Source: Candidatus Bathyarchaeota archaeon
GTDB lineage: Archaea > Thermoproteota > Bathyarchaeia > Bathyarchaeales > DTEX01
DNA: 17,985 nucleotides
Assembly (NCBI GenBank): GCA_003601695.1
Contig: PIYH01000017.1
Location: forward strand, 1-17,985
Reading direction: 5' to 3'
How positions within the stretch are numbered: position 1 is the first letter of the stretch; the number at the start of each line of letters is the position of its first letter. Shown here piece after piece: positions 6,685-14,861 of this stretch. The notes beneath the pieces were generated by a model. That model did no database searches, was not told where the DNA came from, and worked only from the letters and a program-made list of their open reading frames with translations. The translations under genes were made by a program, and so were the position numbers.

Positions 6685-8922
6685 TTGCTCTGCGAAGAGC
6701 TTGATATACCCGAAGAAGCAAAAAGGATCCTTGCAGATTCCGGAATCCGAGAACTATTTCCCCCCCAAGTGGAGGCTATTAGAGCCGGAGCACTAGAAGG
6801 AAGAAATCTTATTCTCGCAAGTCCAACAGCCTCCGGGAAGACACTCGTCGCCGAGCTCTGCGCGGTCAAGCATATACTGGAAAAGGAGGGGAAAGTTCTT
6901 TATCTCTCTCCTCTAAGAGCCCTTGCCAGCGAAAAATATGCAGAGTTTAAGAAATATGAATATCTGAGAAAGCCGGATGGAAGAAGGGTTAGAGTCGGCA
7001 TAAGCACAGGAGACTTTGATAGTAGCGATCCTTGGCTGGAAAGGTTTGACATAATAGTTGCAACGAATGAGAAGTGTGACTCCCTACTACGTCATCGGGC
7101 GCCGTGGTTTGATGAAGTTTCACTAGTAATTGCGGACGAGATTCATCTCTTAAACGATTTGGAGCGGGGGCCAACTCTTGAAATAGTGCTAACCCGTCTA
7201 AGACAGGTGAATCAAGAGATGCAGCTACTAGCTTTAAGCGCAACTGTGAGCAATACGGAGGATATTGCTGAGTGGCTTAATGCTATTCCCGTAACTACCA
7301 ACTGGAGACCCGTGAAGCTTCGAGAGGGAGTCTTAATGGGCAACGAGATTCAGTTCAAAGATGGCGGGTCAATGAAGATCCAAAAGAGAGTGAGTGATTC
7401 TTTGTTGAATCTGGCTCTACATAGTATTGAACACGGCGGCCAAGTATTAATATTTACATCTACTAGGAGAAGGGCTGTAAGCTTGGCTAGAAAGGCTGCG
7501 GCGAAGATTGATGAGATCCTTTCGAAGAGTATGAAGAGAGCATTGAATCATGTCGCCGAATCTATACTTTCCTCAACTGAGAAGACGAGAATAAGTGACT
7601 TACTCGCGAATCTGGTAAGACGCGGCGTCGCTTTCCATCATGCCGGGTTATCCCCAACGCATAGGAGGATAATTGAAGACGCTTTCCGCGATGGGAGGAT
7701 AAAGGCTCTAACTGCAACCCCTACGCTTGCTTTTGGAGTTAATCTTCCAGCTCGTATGGTGATTATAAGTGATTATAGACGATATGAACCTGGATATGGC
7801 TACTATCCAATAAGCGTCCTTGAGTATAAGCAGATGGTTGGACGGGCTGGAAGGCCAAAATACGACGAGGTTGGAGAATCCGTTTTAATTGCAAAGACGG
7901 AGGAGGAAAGAGACTATCTTTTCGAGAGCTTTGTTCTTGCCAAGCCTGAAAGGATATGGTCAAAGCTTGGAGTTGAAAGAATTTTGAGAGCACATGTCTT
8001 AGCGACTATAGCTTCAGAATTTGCCCGTTCAGAGCAGGGCATATACAGCTTCTTCGGAAAAACGCTTTACGCGTACCAGTATGATCTCAGAGCGTTGAAG
8101 GGGCTTATCTCTAAGATCCTAAAATTCCTGTACAAGGAAGATATGATAACCGTCAAGGGACCCGAGATCCGAGCTACACGCTTCGGAAAAAGAGTTTCTC
8201 AGCTATATATCGATCCCCTATCGGCGATAATCATAAGAGACGGATTGCTGATGAGAGCTCCAAAGATAAGCGAGATAAGTTTTCTCCATATGATCGCTCA
8301 TACGCCAGATATGTTTCCAAAGATAAGATGTTCAAATAGAGAAATCGACAGAGTATCGATGTTTTTGGAAAGGCACGAGGATGAATTAATGTTTGAGAAG
8401 CCAGATGAATGGGCTGACAGCATAGCCTACGAAGAGTTCTTAGGCGAAGTTAAAACCGCATGGGTTCTGAAGTCTTGGATAGAGGAGAAATCCGAAGATG
8501 AGATACTCGAGATGTTTAGTGTTGAGCCTGGGGATCTCTATCAGCTAATCTCAACGAGCGAGTGGCTTCTTTACGCTTCTCAAGAGATAGCGAAGCTACT
8601 ACGTCAAAGAGATATCCTGCCAAAGATAGCGGAGCTCCGAGAGAGAGTCATTAAAGGCGTTAAGCCAGAGATCATCCCACTTGCTAGACTTGACGGTGTT
8701 GGTAGGGTTCGAGCTCGAATCATGTTTAACGCTGGCTTCAGAACAATAGAGGACTTGAGAAAGGCTTCAATAGAATCATTATCGAATCTTCCATCAATAG
8801 GACCAAGCATAGCGAAGAGGATCAAAGAGCAGGTTGGAGGATTCTTCAAACGTGAAGAATGGAAAAGGATATCTAAAGCTAAAAAGTCTGATCAGCAGGC
8901 TTTAACCGAATATTATAAGTGA
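6685..8922 (+). CDS. hel308: Hel308/Hjm DNA repair helicase
   Basis: 745 residues, superfamily-2 3'-5' helicase acting on stalled forks and branched DNA. Motifs in order: Q-motif-like FPPQVEAI (25-32), motif I ASPTASGKT (45-53), motif II DEIH (151-154), motif III SAT (185-187), FHHAGLS (motif IV/V region), GVNLPARMVI and motif VI QMVGRAGRP. The ratchet and winged-helix domains follow, then a C-terminal helix-hairpin-helix (about 665-715) containing RVRAR, the position of the RAR autoinhibitory motif described for Hel308. The last residues, QQALTEYY (737-744), match the PCNA-binding consensus Q-x-x-L-x-x-Y-Y. The start is TTG 6685, 15 nt after the mcm stop; no better ATG exists before the Q-motif. 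Third gene of the GINS-mcm operon. Confidence 0.95.
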   Translation: MLCEELDIPEEAKRILADSGIRELFPPQVEAIRAGALEGRNLILASPTASGKTLVAELCAVKHILEKEGKVLYLSPLRALASEKYAEFKKYEYLRKPDGRRVRVGISTGDFDSSDPWLERFDIIVATNEKCDSLLRHRAPWFDEVSLVIADEIHLLNDLERGPTLEIVLTRLRQVNQEMQLLALSATVSNTEDIAEWLNAIPVTTNWRPVKLREGVLMGNEIQFKDGGSMKIQKRVSDSLLNLALHSIEHGGQVLIFTSTRRRAVSLARKAAAKIDEILSKSMKRALNHVAESILSSTEKTRISDLLANLVRRGVAFHHAGLSPTHRRIIEDAFRDGRIKALTATPTLAFGVNLPARMVIISDYRRYEPGYGYYPISVLEYKQMVGRAGRPKYDEVGESVLIAKTEEERDYLFESFVLAKPERIWSKLGVERILRAHVLATIASEFARSEQGIYSFFGKTLYAYQYDLRALKGLISKILKFLYKEDMITVKGPEIRATRFGKRVSQLYIDPLSAIIIRDGLLMRAPKISEISFLHMIAHTPDMFPKIRCSNREIDRVSMFLERHEDELMFEKPDEWADSIAYEEFLGEVKTAWVLKSWIEEKSEDEILEMFSVEPGDLYQLISTSEWLLYASQEIAKLLRQRDILPKIAELRERVIKGVKPEIIPLARLDGVGRVRARIMFNAGFRTIEDLRKASIESLSNLPSIGPSIAKRIKEQVGGFFKREEWKRISKAKKSDQQALTEYYK

Positions 8923-9023
8923 GATGCTATGTCCGTAGCCTTTTAGGAATAAAATGCATAATCTTTATTTGTGGAGATAAGCGTTTTTTCATATTAAGAT
9001 TTATTTTAATAGGTCGAGTTAAG

Positions 9024-10460
9024 ATGAACGTTATCGTGATTGTTGAGGATAGTCTCCGGAAAGACCATCTTGGATGCTATGGAAACGAATGGATCAAGAC
9101 GCCGAATATAGATAGATTTGCCGCAGAATCAATAATCTTCGACTCTGCATATTCTGAGGGGTTACCCACCATACCTGTGAGGGTCTCCTTACTAACTGGA
9201 CGGTACACATTGCCATTTAGAGGGTGGCAGCCTCTTGAACAGCTTGATGTTATTCTCCCCGAGATTCTTTGGGATAAAGGTATCACTACCGCTCTAATAT
9301 CCGATACTTATCACATGCACAAACCACATATGGGCTTCAGCCGCGGATTCGACTATGTAGAATGGATTAGAGGACAAGAATCCGATCCTTGGATAGTCGA
9401 TCCAAATGTGAAGATTGATTTATCCAAGTACAGCGATAAAAACTGGCATCCAGCCTATCCGGGTCAATCTGTAAGTATTGTTAAGAGGCAGTTCATGCAG
9501 TATTTAAGGAATAGGGCGCATTGGAAGAGTGAGGAGAATCATCACATAGCACAGGTAATTAAGGCGTCTATAAGGTGGCTTGAAAGAGTAGCCTCGAATA
9601 GTAAGAAGTTCTTCCTTCTAATTGATAGCTTCGATCCCCATGAGCCATGGGATCCGCCGAGAGAGTACCTTGACATGTATCCGGTTCCAGACTATGATGG
9701 TCTCCCAATAATATGGGGAGGGGGATCCATCGATGATTGGTCGCTGGCTGAGATACGGCATGTGAGGGCTCAATATGCCGGAACGATTTCCCTATGTGAC
9801 AAATGGACTGGTCTACTCTTCGAGAAGCTTGATGAGATGGGGCTTTTAGATGACACAGCCGTAATATTCCTATCAGATCACGGCGAGCCCCTCGGAGAGC
9901 ACGGAATAATAAAGAAGGTTAGGCCGTGGCCATACGATGAGCTTTCACATATCCCATTTATCATCCGTCTTCCGGATAAGATGAGAGTAAGAAGTAAACG
10001 TATAAGATCGTTTGTTGGTGTTCAAGACGTAGCTCCAACAGTTCTAAGCCTCTTCGGCATAGATGTGCCGGAGGTGATGCAGGGTAGAAACCTGATTCCC
10101 GTGGTCCAAGGCGAAGAGGAAGCTGCTCCCATTGGAATAAGCGGCTACTATAGGAGGGCTTGGAGCATAAGAGATGAAAAGTGGAGTTTCTATATGTGGC
10201 TTAAGCTTGGAAGGGTTGCGACCAAGGAAAAGCCTGAGCTTTATAGGTACGATTCGAACTTTATCCCTCCCGAGCCAGCGAAGTATGAGCCATATAAGCA
10301 TCAGTCTGAAAAGGAAATCTTAACTGACGAAGAGGAGGAGAAGGCAGATGAGATGGAGGAAAAACTGAGAGAATTCATAAATTCTCTAGCTCCATCTCCA
10401 GGAGATCTGATGGCTATGGAGTTTGAGAAGAGACAGATGTCTCTTCGTCACCGAGCTTAA
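9024..10460 (+). CDS. Sulfatase/alkaline-phosphatase superfamily hydrolase with Thr nucleophile position
   Basis: 478 residues from ATG 9024. Metal-site motifs: VEDSLRKDHLGCYG (7-20), SFDPHEPWDPP (in the central region) and LSDHGEPLGEHG (around D285, H286). The sulfatase signature [C/S]-x-P-x-R followed by LLTGR appears as T49-I-P-V-R53 then SLLTGR. A Thr here cannot be converted to formylglycine, so the enzyme is unlikely to be a classical sulfatase; Thr serves as nucleophile in nucleotide pyrophosphatase/phosphodiesterase relatives. Substrate unknown. The frame is open up to GTG 8919, but conservation starts at 9024 and TTTATTTTAAT (9000-9010) just upstream is a possible TATA box for a near-leaderless start. 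The tail (about 430-478) is acidic, helical and charged. No signal peptide is seen, so it is probably cytosolic. Confidence 0.85.
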   Translation: MNVIVIVEDSLRKDHLGCYGNEWIKTPNIDRFAAESIIFDSAYSEGLPTIPVRVSLLTGRYTLPFRGWQPLEQLDVILPEILWDKGITTALISDTYHMHKPHMGFSRGFDYVEWIRGQESDPWIVDPNVKIDLSKYSDKNWHPAYPGQSVSIVKRQFMQYLRNRAHWKSEENHHIAQVIKASIRWLERVASNSKKFFLLIDSFDPHEPWDPPREYLDMYPVPDYDGLPIIWGGGSIDDWSLAEIRHVRAQYAGTISLCDKWTGLLFEKLDEMGLLDDTAVIFLSDHGEPLGEHGIIKKVRPWPYDELSHIPFIIRLPDKMRVRSKRIRSFVGVQDVAPTVLSLFGIDVPEVMQGRNLIPVVQGEEEAAPIGISGYYRRAWSIRDEKWSFYMWLKLGRVATKEKPELYRYDSNFIPPEPAKYEPYKHQSEKEILTDEEEEKADEMEEKLREFINSLAPSPGDLMAMEFEKRQMSLRHRA

Positions 10461-10463
10461 CGG

Positions 10464-10607
10464 TTATGCTTGATGCTTCTCTTCGTTCACCGACCTAAAA
10501 TCCTCACAAGATGGGGAATCAAGATATCTAAATATCTTCTTCTTTCGACATATCACAACTGGTGGACATTGAAGCTCAGCATAAATGCATTCGGCGCATG
10601 TGGGCAT
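10464..10607 (-). CDS. 47-residue cysteine-rich mini-protein (putative metal-binding)
   Basis: Complete small ORF directly downstream of the OsmC-like gene. It begins MPTCAECIYAELQCPPVVIC and later has SPSCEDFR; cysteines are C4, C7, C14, C20 and C34. The order C-x2-C, C, C, then C followed by E/D-F-R resembles small zinc- or iron-sulfur-binding knuckles in which the last Cys precedes a Phe-Arg. GGTGG lies 6-7 nt upstream of ATG 10607 and acts as a good ribosome-binding site. An in-frame ATG at 10622 (adding MGGTF) would start 3 nt after the OsmC stop. The stop lies 3 nt from the convergent hydrolase stop. Probably co-transcribed with the OsmC-like gene, hinting at a thiol or metal role. I cannot name the family. 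Confidence 0.7.
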   Translation of the reverse strand: MPTCAECIYAELQCPPVVICRKKKIFRYLDSPSCEDFRSVNEEKHQA

Positions 10608-10625
10608 AAAAGTTCCACCCATATC

Positions 10626-11078
10626 TTATCTTGAAACCTCCACCTTTTCTATTCCATAGTTAACTTTTATTCCTTTCTCTAGGCTTCTACTAATTAAGCA
10701 TCCGCGCCTAATAATTTGCTTCGCTCTCTCAAAGCCCTCCGCCACGTCTCCGCCCTTAGGAATTTCAACTTTTAAGTCGATCTTTATCTCGTTTACACAG
10801 AGATGTCCCATCTCGTCTTCTCCGGTATGAACAGTAGCTATTGCGTGAAGTTTCTTATACTCTACTCCAGTATGCTCTAGAATCGACAGAAATGCTGAGC
10901 ATAAGCATGTAGCAAGACTTGCTGCTAAAAGTTGACGAGCTTCTCCTCCCGCCTTCTCCGCGGAGACGCTATGCCTCTTTATTCTCAAGTCATTTATCAT
11001 CTTGCTGTTAAACCTTATAATTAAGTCTCCATTCTCCAGCGACTCAATTTTCACTTTAACTTCAGGCCTAAAAGACAA
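10626..11078 (-). CDS. OsmC/Ohr-family protein (thiol peroxidase fold)
   Basis: 150 residues covering the whole OsmC fold. The two conserved cysteines that reduce organic hydroperoxides in this family are present: C58 in AASLATC and C127 in IIRRGCLISRSL. The closing strand segment GIKVNYGIEKVEV is also typical. C60 and C94 are extra. Cytosolic, predicted to detoxify peroxides or to carry acyl/thiol groups. The start is TTG 11078, supported by AAAGGTG at 11091-11085 (6-nt spacing). A TATA-like TTTATA on the minus strand (about 11145-11135) could serve it. It is followed at once by the cysteine-rich mini-gene, so the two appear to form an operon. Confidence 0.88.
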   Translation of the reverse strand: MSFRPEVKVKIESLENGDLIIRFNSKMINDLRIKRHSVSAEKAGGEARQLLAASLATCLCSAFLSILEHTGVEYKKLHAIATVHTGEDEMGHLCVNEIKIDLKVEIPKGGDVAEGFERAKQIIRRGCLISRSLEKGIKVNYGIEKVEVSR

Positions 11079-11084
11079 TCTTCA

Positions 11085-11091
11085 CACCTTT
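11085..11091 (-). promoter_or_regulatory. Ribosome-binding site fixing the TTG start of the OsmC-like gene
   Basis: AAAGGTG on the minus strand, 6 nt before TTG 11078. No ATG occurs in a suitable position, so this site decides the start. Confidence 0.6.
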
Positions 11092-11374
11092 GGTTACTTA
11101 AAGCCATTTCTAACCATAAAAGGCTGTAGGCTTAAGTAGTGTATAAATTTTTTATGATTTTCCACTCAGCGTGATTTTTTCTTCTCTTATCACCGTAAAC
11201 CAATAAAACTCAATATTCTACAGCGTCAGATATCCTTCTCTCTCGAAGGCTTCGGTCAAGTGAACTAGGTTTGCTTATTGAAGAACGTGATGAACGCCGC
11301 GAGCTTTCCAGAGGAAGAAAAAGATACAGCTGTGTTCCGCAATATTTTTAATGGTTCAGTTCTCTGAAAATTAA
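11092..11374. other. Divergent intergenic region, OsmC-like / macro-domain genes
   Basis: About 280 bp. It contains a bidirectional AT-rich tract (GTATAAATTTTTTATG, about 11140-11155) and the probable TATA box of the macro gene, AATATTTTTA (11341-11350), about 25-35 nt before its ATG. Between them nothing convincing is visible: one unsupported 50-codon open frame and an isolated GTGATGA (11287-11293). Confidence 0.4.
11341..11350 (+). promoter_or_regulatory. TATA box of the macro-domain gene
   Basis: AATATTTTTA ends 24 nt before ATG 11375, the archaeal TATA-to-start distance expected for a leaderless transcript. Confidence 0.45.
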
Positions 11375-11950
11375 ATGTCCAGGAGGGACGCGTTGACGGA
11401 ATTCAAGATTGATAATGTAAAAGTTCGAATAATCCGAGGGGACATAACGGAACAGGAGACGGATGCGATAGTTAACGCCGCTAACAGAAGTCTAATGGGC
11501 GGAGGAGGCGTAGACGGCGCTATTCATAGAAAAGGTGGGCCGAAGATACTTGAAGAATGCAAGAAGATTCGAGAGACGCAGTGGCCTAACGGATTACCCA
11601 CCGGGAAAGCAGTAATCACTACCGGAGGGAATTTGAAGGCCAAATATGTTATTCACACTGTTGGCCCCATATGGCGTGGAGGAAAGCATGGAGAACAAAA
11701 ACTCTTAGCTGAGGCTTATCGAAACTCCCTGAAGCTGGCGGTCTCGAAGGAATTAAAGACGATCGCCTTCCCAGCTATAAGCACGGGAGCCTATGGATAT
11801 CCGATGGAAGAAGCGGCCGAAATAGCGCTGAGGACTACTAGAAAGTTTCTGAAGGAAGAGGATAAGCTGGAAGAGGTTGTCTTCGTTCTCTTCACCGAGC
11901 CCGCGTTTCGCATTTATAAGAGAAAAGCGAAAGAAATATTTGCTGAATAG
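11375..11950 (+). CDS. Macro-domain protein (ADP-ribose binding / ADP-ribosyl hydrolase)
   Basis: 191 residues, a single macro domain. Ligand motifs: RGDITEQETDAIVNAAN (21-37) with the adenine-binding Asp and the N-A-A-N loop, GGGGVDGAIH (42-51), and the phosphate loop ISTGAYGYP (135-143). These fit the MacroD type, which removes mono-ADP-ribose or deacetylates O-acetyl-ADP-ribose. Two starts compete. ATG 11375 is correctly placed for leaderless transcription from the TATA box at 11341. TTG 11393 (codon 7) is preceded by a strong AGGAGGG (11381-11387) with 5-nt spacing, and starts just before the conserved FKIDNVKVRIIRGDI. Transcribed alone; convergent with the ABC operon, 50 nt away. Confidence 0.92.
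   Translation: MSRRDALTEFKIDNVKVRIIRGDITEQETDAIVNAANRSLMGGGGVDGAIHRKGGPKILEECKKIRETQWPNGLPTGKAVITTGGNLKAKYVIHTVGPIWRGGKHGEQKLLAEAYRNSLKLAVSKELKTIAFPAISTGAYGYPMEEAAEIALRTTRKFLKEEDKLEEVVFVLFTEPAFRIYKRKAKEIFAE
11381..11387 (+). promoter_or_regulatory. Internal Shine-Dalgarno pointing to an alternative TTG start
   Basis: AGGAGGG, 5 nt before TTG 11393 inside the macro-domain ORF. If used, the protein is six residues shorter and retains the full domain. Confidence 0.45.
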
Positions 11951-12000
11951 ACAATGGCGGAAGGCTGACTGATAGATATATTTAAAAAGGTGAGCACTAT

Positions 12001-13230
12001 TTATTCGCGTCTTAACGTCTCAACTGGATTTAAGCATGACGCTCTCCAAGATGGATAGAAGCCGGAGATCACGCTCAGCACTATGCAGAGAATCCACGTC
12101 GAAACTATGTTCCAGACATCGAATGACGGGATTATCTCTATGCTTAGTGAGCCTCCTCCATTCGATGACAATTCTACACTTATGCCCTTGCTAAGCATCC
12201 AGCTCATCCCGTAAGAGAGAGCCATGCCAAAGATCGCTCCTACGCCGCCGCCTACAGTTCCTATTATCAATGCCTCACATAAGAAGACTGCCAAGACAAG
12301 CCGGTTAGTGAATCCTAAAGCCTTAAGCAAGCCTATTTCTCTAACGCGTTCCATCACGGATGTATGGAGCATAGTTATTATCCCAACTGATGCTACAAGC
12401 AGGGAAACCATAGCGACTATTCTAATGAATAGCGCTATTCCGCCTGAGATCTTATATATTACATTAGAGATTACTTGAGGAGATATTATTGTCAATTCAT
12501 TTCCGTAAATATGGCGCATTCTTCTCATAACTTCATCATTTAGGTTAGGGTCTTTAGTAATTACATAGAGTCCATCATAATTTTTTCTATCGAAGAATCT
12601 CTTCGCAGCCGAGGTTGAGATAAAGGCCATCTGATCTATGGGTATAACCCCGCTTCCCACATAGTTTAGAATTCCCCTAACTATGAACGTGCGTTCAAAG
12701 ACTACGGGTTGTTGATTCATGTATCTCGTATAGGAAACCTTTACGGTCTGTCCAACTGCTACGGAAGTTTCATCCCCACTCGGTGATCGTGAAATCTCAT
12801 TGCCCAAAATTATACCTACATTATCAGTCTCTGAAACGAAGGTTCCAGATTGAAAACTTATTGTGGGAAATATTAAAGGCAGCTTGTTTTGATCTATCCC
12901 CATAACTATTGATGTCTGAGTTTCTCCTTTAGATGTAATTGAGGCTGTCTGCTGAACGGAGAGAATAACATCCTCGACGCCTTCGATCTCAGAGAGATCG
13001 TCTGCTAAGGCCTCATTAATATCTATGTCCCCTTTAGGACTTACTATAAGAATGTTCGCTCCAAGGTTGCTGAACTGGTTATCCACAAAATTTTTGAATC
13101 CATTGCCCGCGCCATTTAAGGCAACTATTAGACTCGCTCCCATAATAACCATAAGAGTTGTTAAAGTTGCCCTTACATATCTCTCCTTCAATGCCTCAAA
13201 GGAGAAGCTGAAGATTTCAATTATGTTCAT
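12001..13230 (-). CDS. MacB/FtsX-type ABC transporter permease
   Basis: 409 residues with the MacB topology: TM1 at about 20-39, a large extracytoplasmic domain (about 45-255), TM2 at about 262-283, TM3 at about 300-325 and TM4 at about 372-392. The cytoplasmic coupling segment after TM2, MERVREIGLLKALG (283-296), and the C-terminal P-x-x-R-A-S-x-x-N-P-V-E-x-L-R signature are diagnostic. Such permeases do not form a channel; they transmit ATP-driven motion to the outer domain. ATG 13230 overlaps the TGA of the preceding gene (TGATG), so translation is coupled. It is the last gene of a three-gene operon with its ATPase and a surface protein. Confidence 0.93.
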   Translation of the reverse strand: MNIIEIFSFSFEALKERYVRATLTTLMVIMGASLIVALNGAGNGFKNFVDNQFSNLGANILIVSPKGDIDINEALADDLSEIEGVEDVILSVQQTASITSKGETQTSIVMGIDQNKLPLIFPTISFQSGTFVSETDNVGIILGNEISRSPSGDETSVAVGQTVKVSYTRYMNQQPVVFERTFIVRGILNYVGSGVIPIDQMAFISTSAAKRFFDRKNYDGLYVITKDPNLNDEVMRRMRHIYGNELTIISPQVISNVIYKISGGIALFIRIVAMVSLLVASVGIITMLHTSVMERVREIGLLKALGFTNRLVLAVFLCEALIIGTVGGGVGAIFGMALSYGMSWMLSKGISVELSSNGGGSLSIEIIPSFDVWNIVSTWILCIVLSVISGFYPSWRASCLNPVETLRRE

Positions 13231-14861
13231 CAGCTGCTACCACCAGGCTGCCCTTTTTCTTTTCTGCGGGCTATCTGTCTCCTATAGAGGAAAAGAACCA
13301 TTATGGAGGCCGTAATCACAGTTACAACTGTGAATATGTGCTCAGAATAGGAGGCTAAGAAGCTCGCGCCTTCTGAAGTAGAGGCCTGCTTTGGCTTCAC
13401 AGCCAAAACTCTTATGTGAAATGTTATATTAAATGCATGCTCATCATGCTGGTCATCTCTATATATGACATGAACAATGACAGGGTATGTCCCATTCTTA
13501 ACATTCCCCTTAACGTAGGCTCCAAGCGTGAATGGAGACTGAGAATTCTCCTCAATCTCGCCTATGTATGACGCGCTCTCAGAGGTTAAATGCAAAATTG
13601 GGTTTGGAAGTATCGAAGCGTTAACATACATTGCGGAAACTGTTCCCCTGTTCAGCAACGTGCTAGTAAACTCGATTTTGGATCCATTCAGTGCCGGTTG
13701 CGGTCTCACTACTTTATCATATGGGACAAGTTCCACCCTGCCCACAACCACTAAACCCAGGGGGAAGGTGTCTGTGTGACTTTCCTCATAATTATCTCGA
13801 TAATTGATCGTGAATGATCCGGAGTATGTGTAGCCTATAGAAGAATCCGGCGCATATATTATGAATGTAATGTTGTTTTCCTCTCCAACATCTAGATATG
13901 GAATCTTCCAGCTATTCCTGCCATGAACCACAAGTGGATTTGGAATATTTAGAGAGATGTCAAGAGCTGAGAGGGGAACTCTACCGTCATTTATGATCTT
14001 AACCGTGAACTTATTATCCGCTCCTCCCACTATCCTATTGTTTGATGTCGATATGCTGAGTGAAGTGCGAGGCCTTACCTCAAACGTTGTAGAAGCCCAG
14101 TTGCCTTCATATTTCACGTCGCCTGCCCAGCTGGCATTCACATTCCATGTGCCGTTGATCGATGGCTTAAATGGCTCCGAAAATGATCCGTCAATGTTAG
14201 CCTCAACCATACTGTTAAATTCGCATCCGGGACCAATGTACCTTAGGTTCACTGTTGCATTCTTTGGAGCGGGACTGATCGATCCTGAGACTCGTACAGA
14301 TTCGCCCTCCTCTACAACTTGCGGGGAGACAGATATGCTCATCGTCGACTCTATCTTTGATACTATTATCTTCACTTCGAGACGCTGCGGAGTTCCCTCA
14401 ACGAACTTTTTATCCGACTCTACGGAGTATCTTATTTCCATCGTCTGATTGTATGTTCCAGGAATGGCATTCTCGTTTATGTTTAAGGTGAAGGTTAATG
14501 TGAAGAATCCCTTAGGCTTTATTTCATCGGTTGGTTCCAGAATCTCGCTAATTGATGGTTTCCCAGTAGCGCTCGCATTAGGGTTCCCATAAATATCTGT
14601 GAATGGGCTATCATCAAGTAATAGAATCGCCGAGACGCCCTTAATGGTTTCATTTGGAGAGAGATTCTGAACCTCCACCGTTAGTGGAACTTCCTCATTC
14701 CCCGGATAAGCCTTCATCGGATTATCTACATTTTCGCCCCAAACAATGCGTGTTACCTTAAATTTTACTTCATTACATTGAATATTTGCCAACTTGATCA
14801 CTACCAAAATTGGGCAGAAAATAAGAAGAAATGTCAAAAAAGCGATTTTTATAGTCTTCAC
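13230..14861 (-). CDS. Anchored extracellular beta-domain protein (COG1361/CARDB-like)
   Basis: 543 residues. An N-terminal hydrophobic segment (about 5-24, FLTFLLIFCPILVVI) serves as signal peptide or anchor; a C-terminal helix (HIFTVVTVITASIMVLFLYR, about 503-522) ends in RRQIARRKEK, the usual stop-transfer pattern with a cytoplasmic tail. Between them are about four beta-sandwich-like repeats. Conserved CARDB/S-layer-type phrases include VPLTVEVQNLSPNE, VRVSGSISPAPKN, FTVKIINDGRVPLS and EFTSTLLNRGTVSA. Many N-x-S/T sequons suggest N-glycosylation outside the cell. Start is GTG 14861, overlapping the ATPase stop as GTGA. Position between ATPase and permease implies an accessory, MacA-like or substrate-capturing subunit; this is inference. 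Confidence 0.8.
   Translation of the reverse strand: MKTIKIAFLTFLLIFCPILVVIKLANIQCNEVKFKVTRIVWGENVDNPMKAYPGNEEVPLTVEVQNLSPNETIKGVSAILLLDDSPFTDIYGNPNASATGKPSISEILEPTDEIKPKGFFTLTFTLNINENAIPGTYNQTMEIRYSVESDKKFVEGTPQRLEVKIIVSKIESTMSISVSPQVVEEGESVRVSGSISPAPKNATVNLRYIGPGCEFNSMVEANIDGSFSEPFKPSINGTWNVNASWAGDVKYEGNWASTTFEVRPRTSLSISTSNNRIVGGADNKFTVKIINDGRVPLSALDISLNIPNPLVVHGRNSWKIPYLDVGEENNITFIIYAPDSSIGYTYSGSFTINYRDNYEESHTDTFPLGLVVVGRVELVPYDKVVRPQPALNGSKIEFTSTLLNRGTVSAMYVNASILPNPILHLTSESASYIGEIEENSQSPFTLGAYVKGNVKNGTYPVIVHVIYRDDQHDEHAFNITFHIRVLAVKPKQASTSEGASFLASYSEHIFTVVTVITASIMVLFLYRRQIARRKEKGQPGGSS

Noticed and set aside
8919..9023. GTG 8919 as the start of the sulfatase-family gene, overlapping the Hel308 stop
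   Set aside because: The extra 35 residues are hydrophobic, not conserved, and the domain starts exactly at ATG 9024 with an AT-rich promoter-like tract just before it.
11287..11293. GTGATGA resembling a C box of a C/D sRNA
   Set aside because: The nearest CTGA is about 75 nt away and there is no C'/D' pair at the usual spacing.
11199..11351. 50-codon plus-strand open frame (contains DILLSRRLRSSELGLLIEER) upstream of the macro gene
   Set aside because: No start codon at its beginning, no ribosome-binding site, and no recognisable domain; likely chance.
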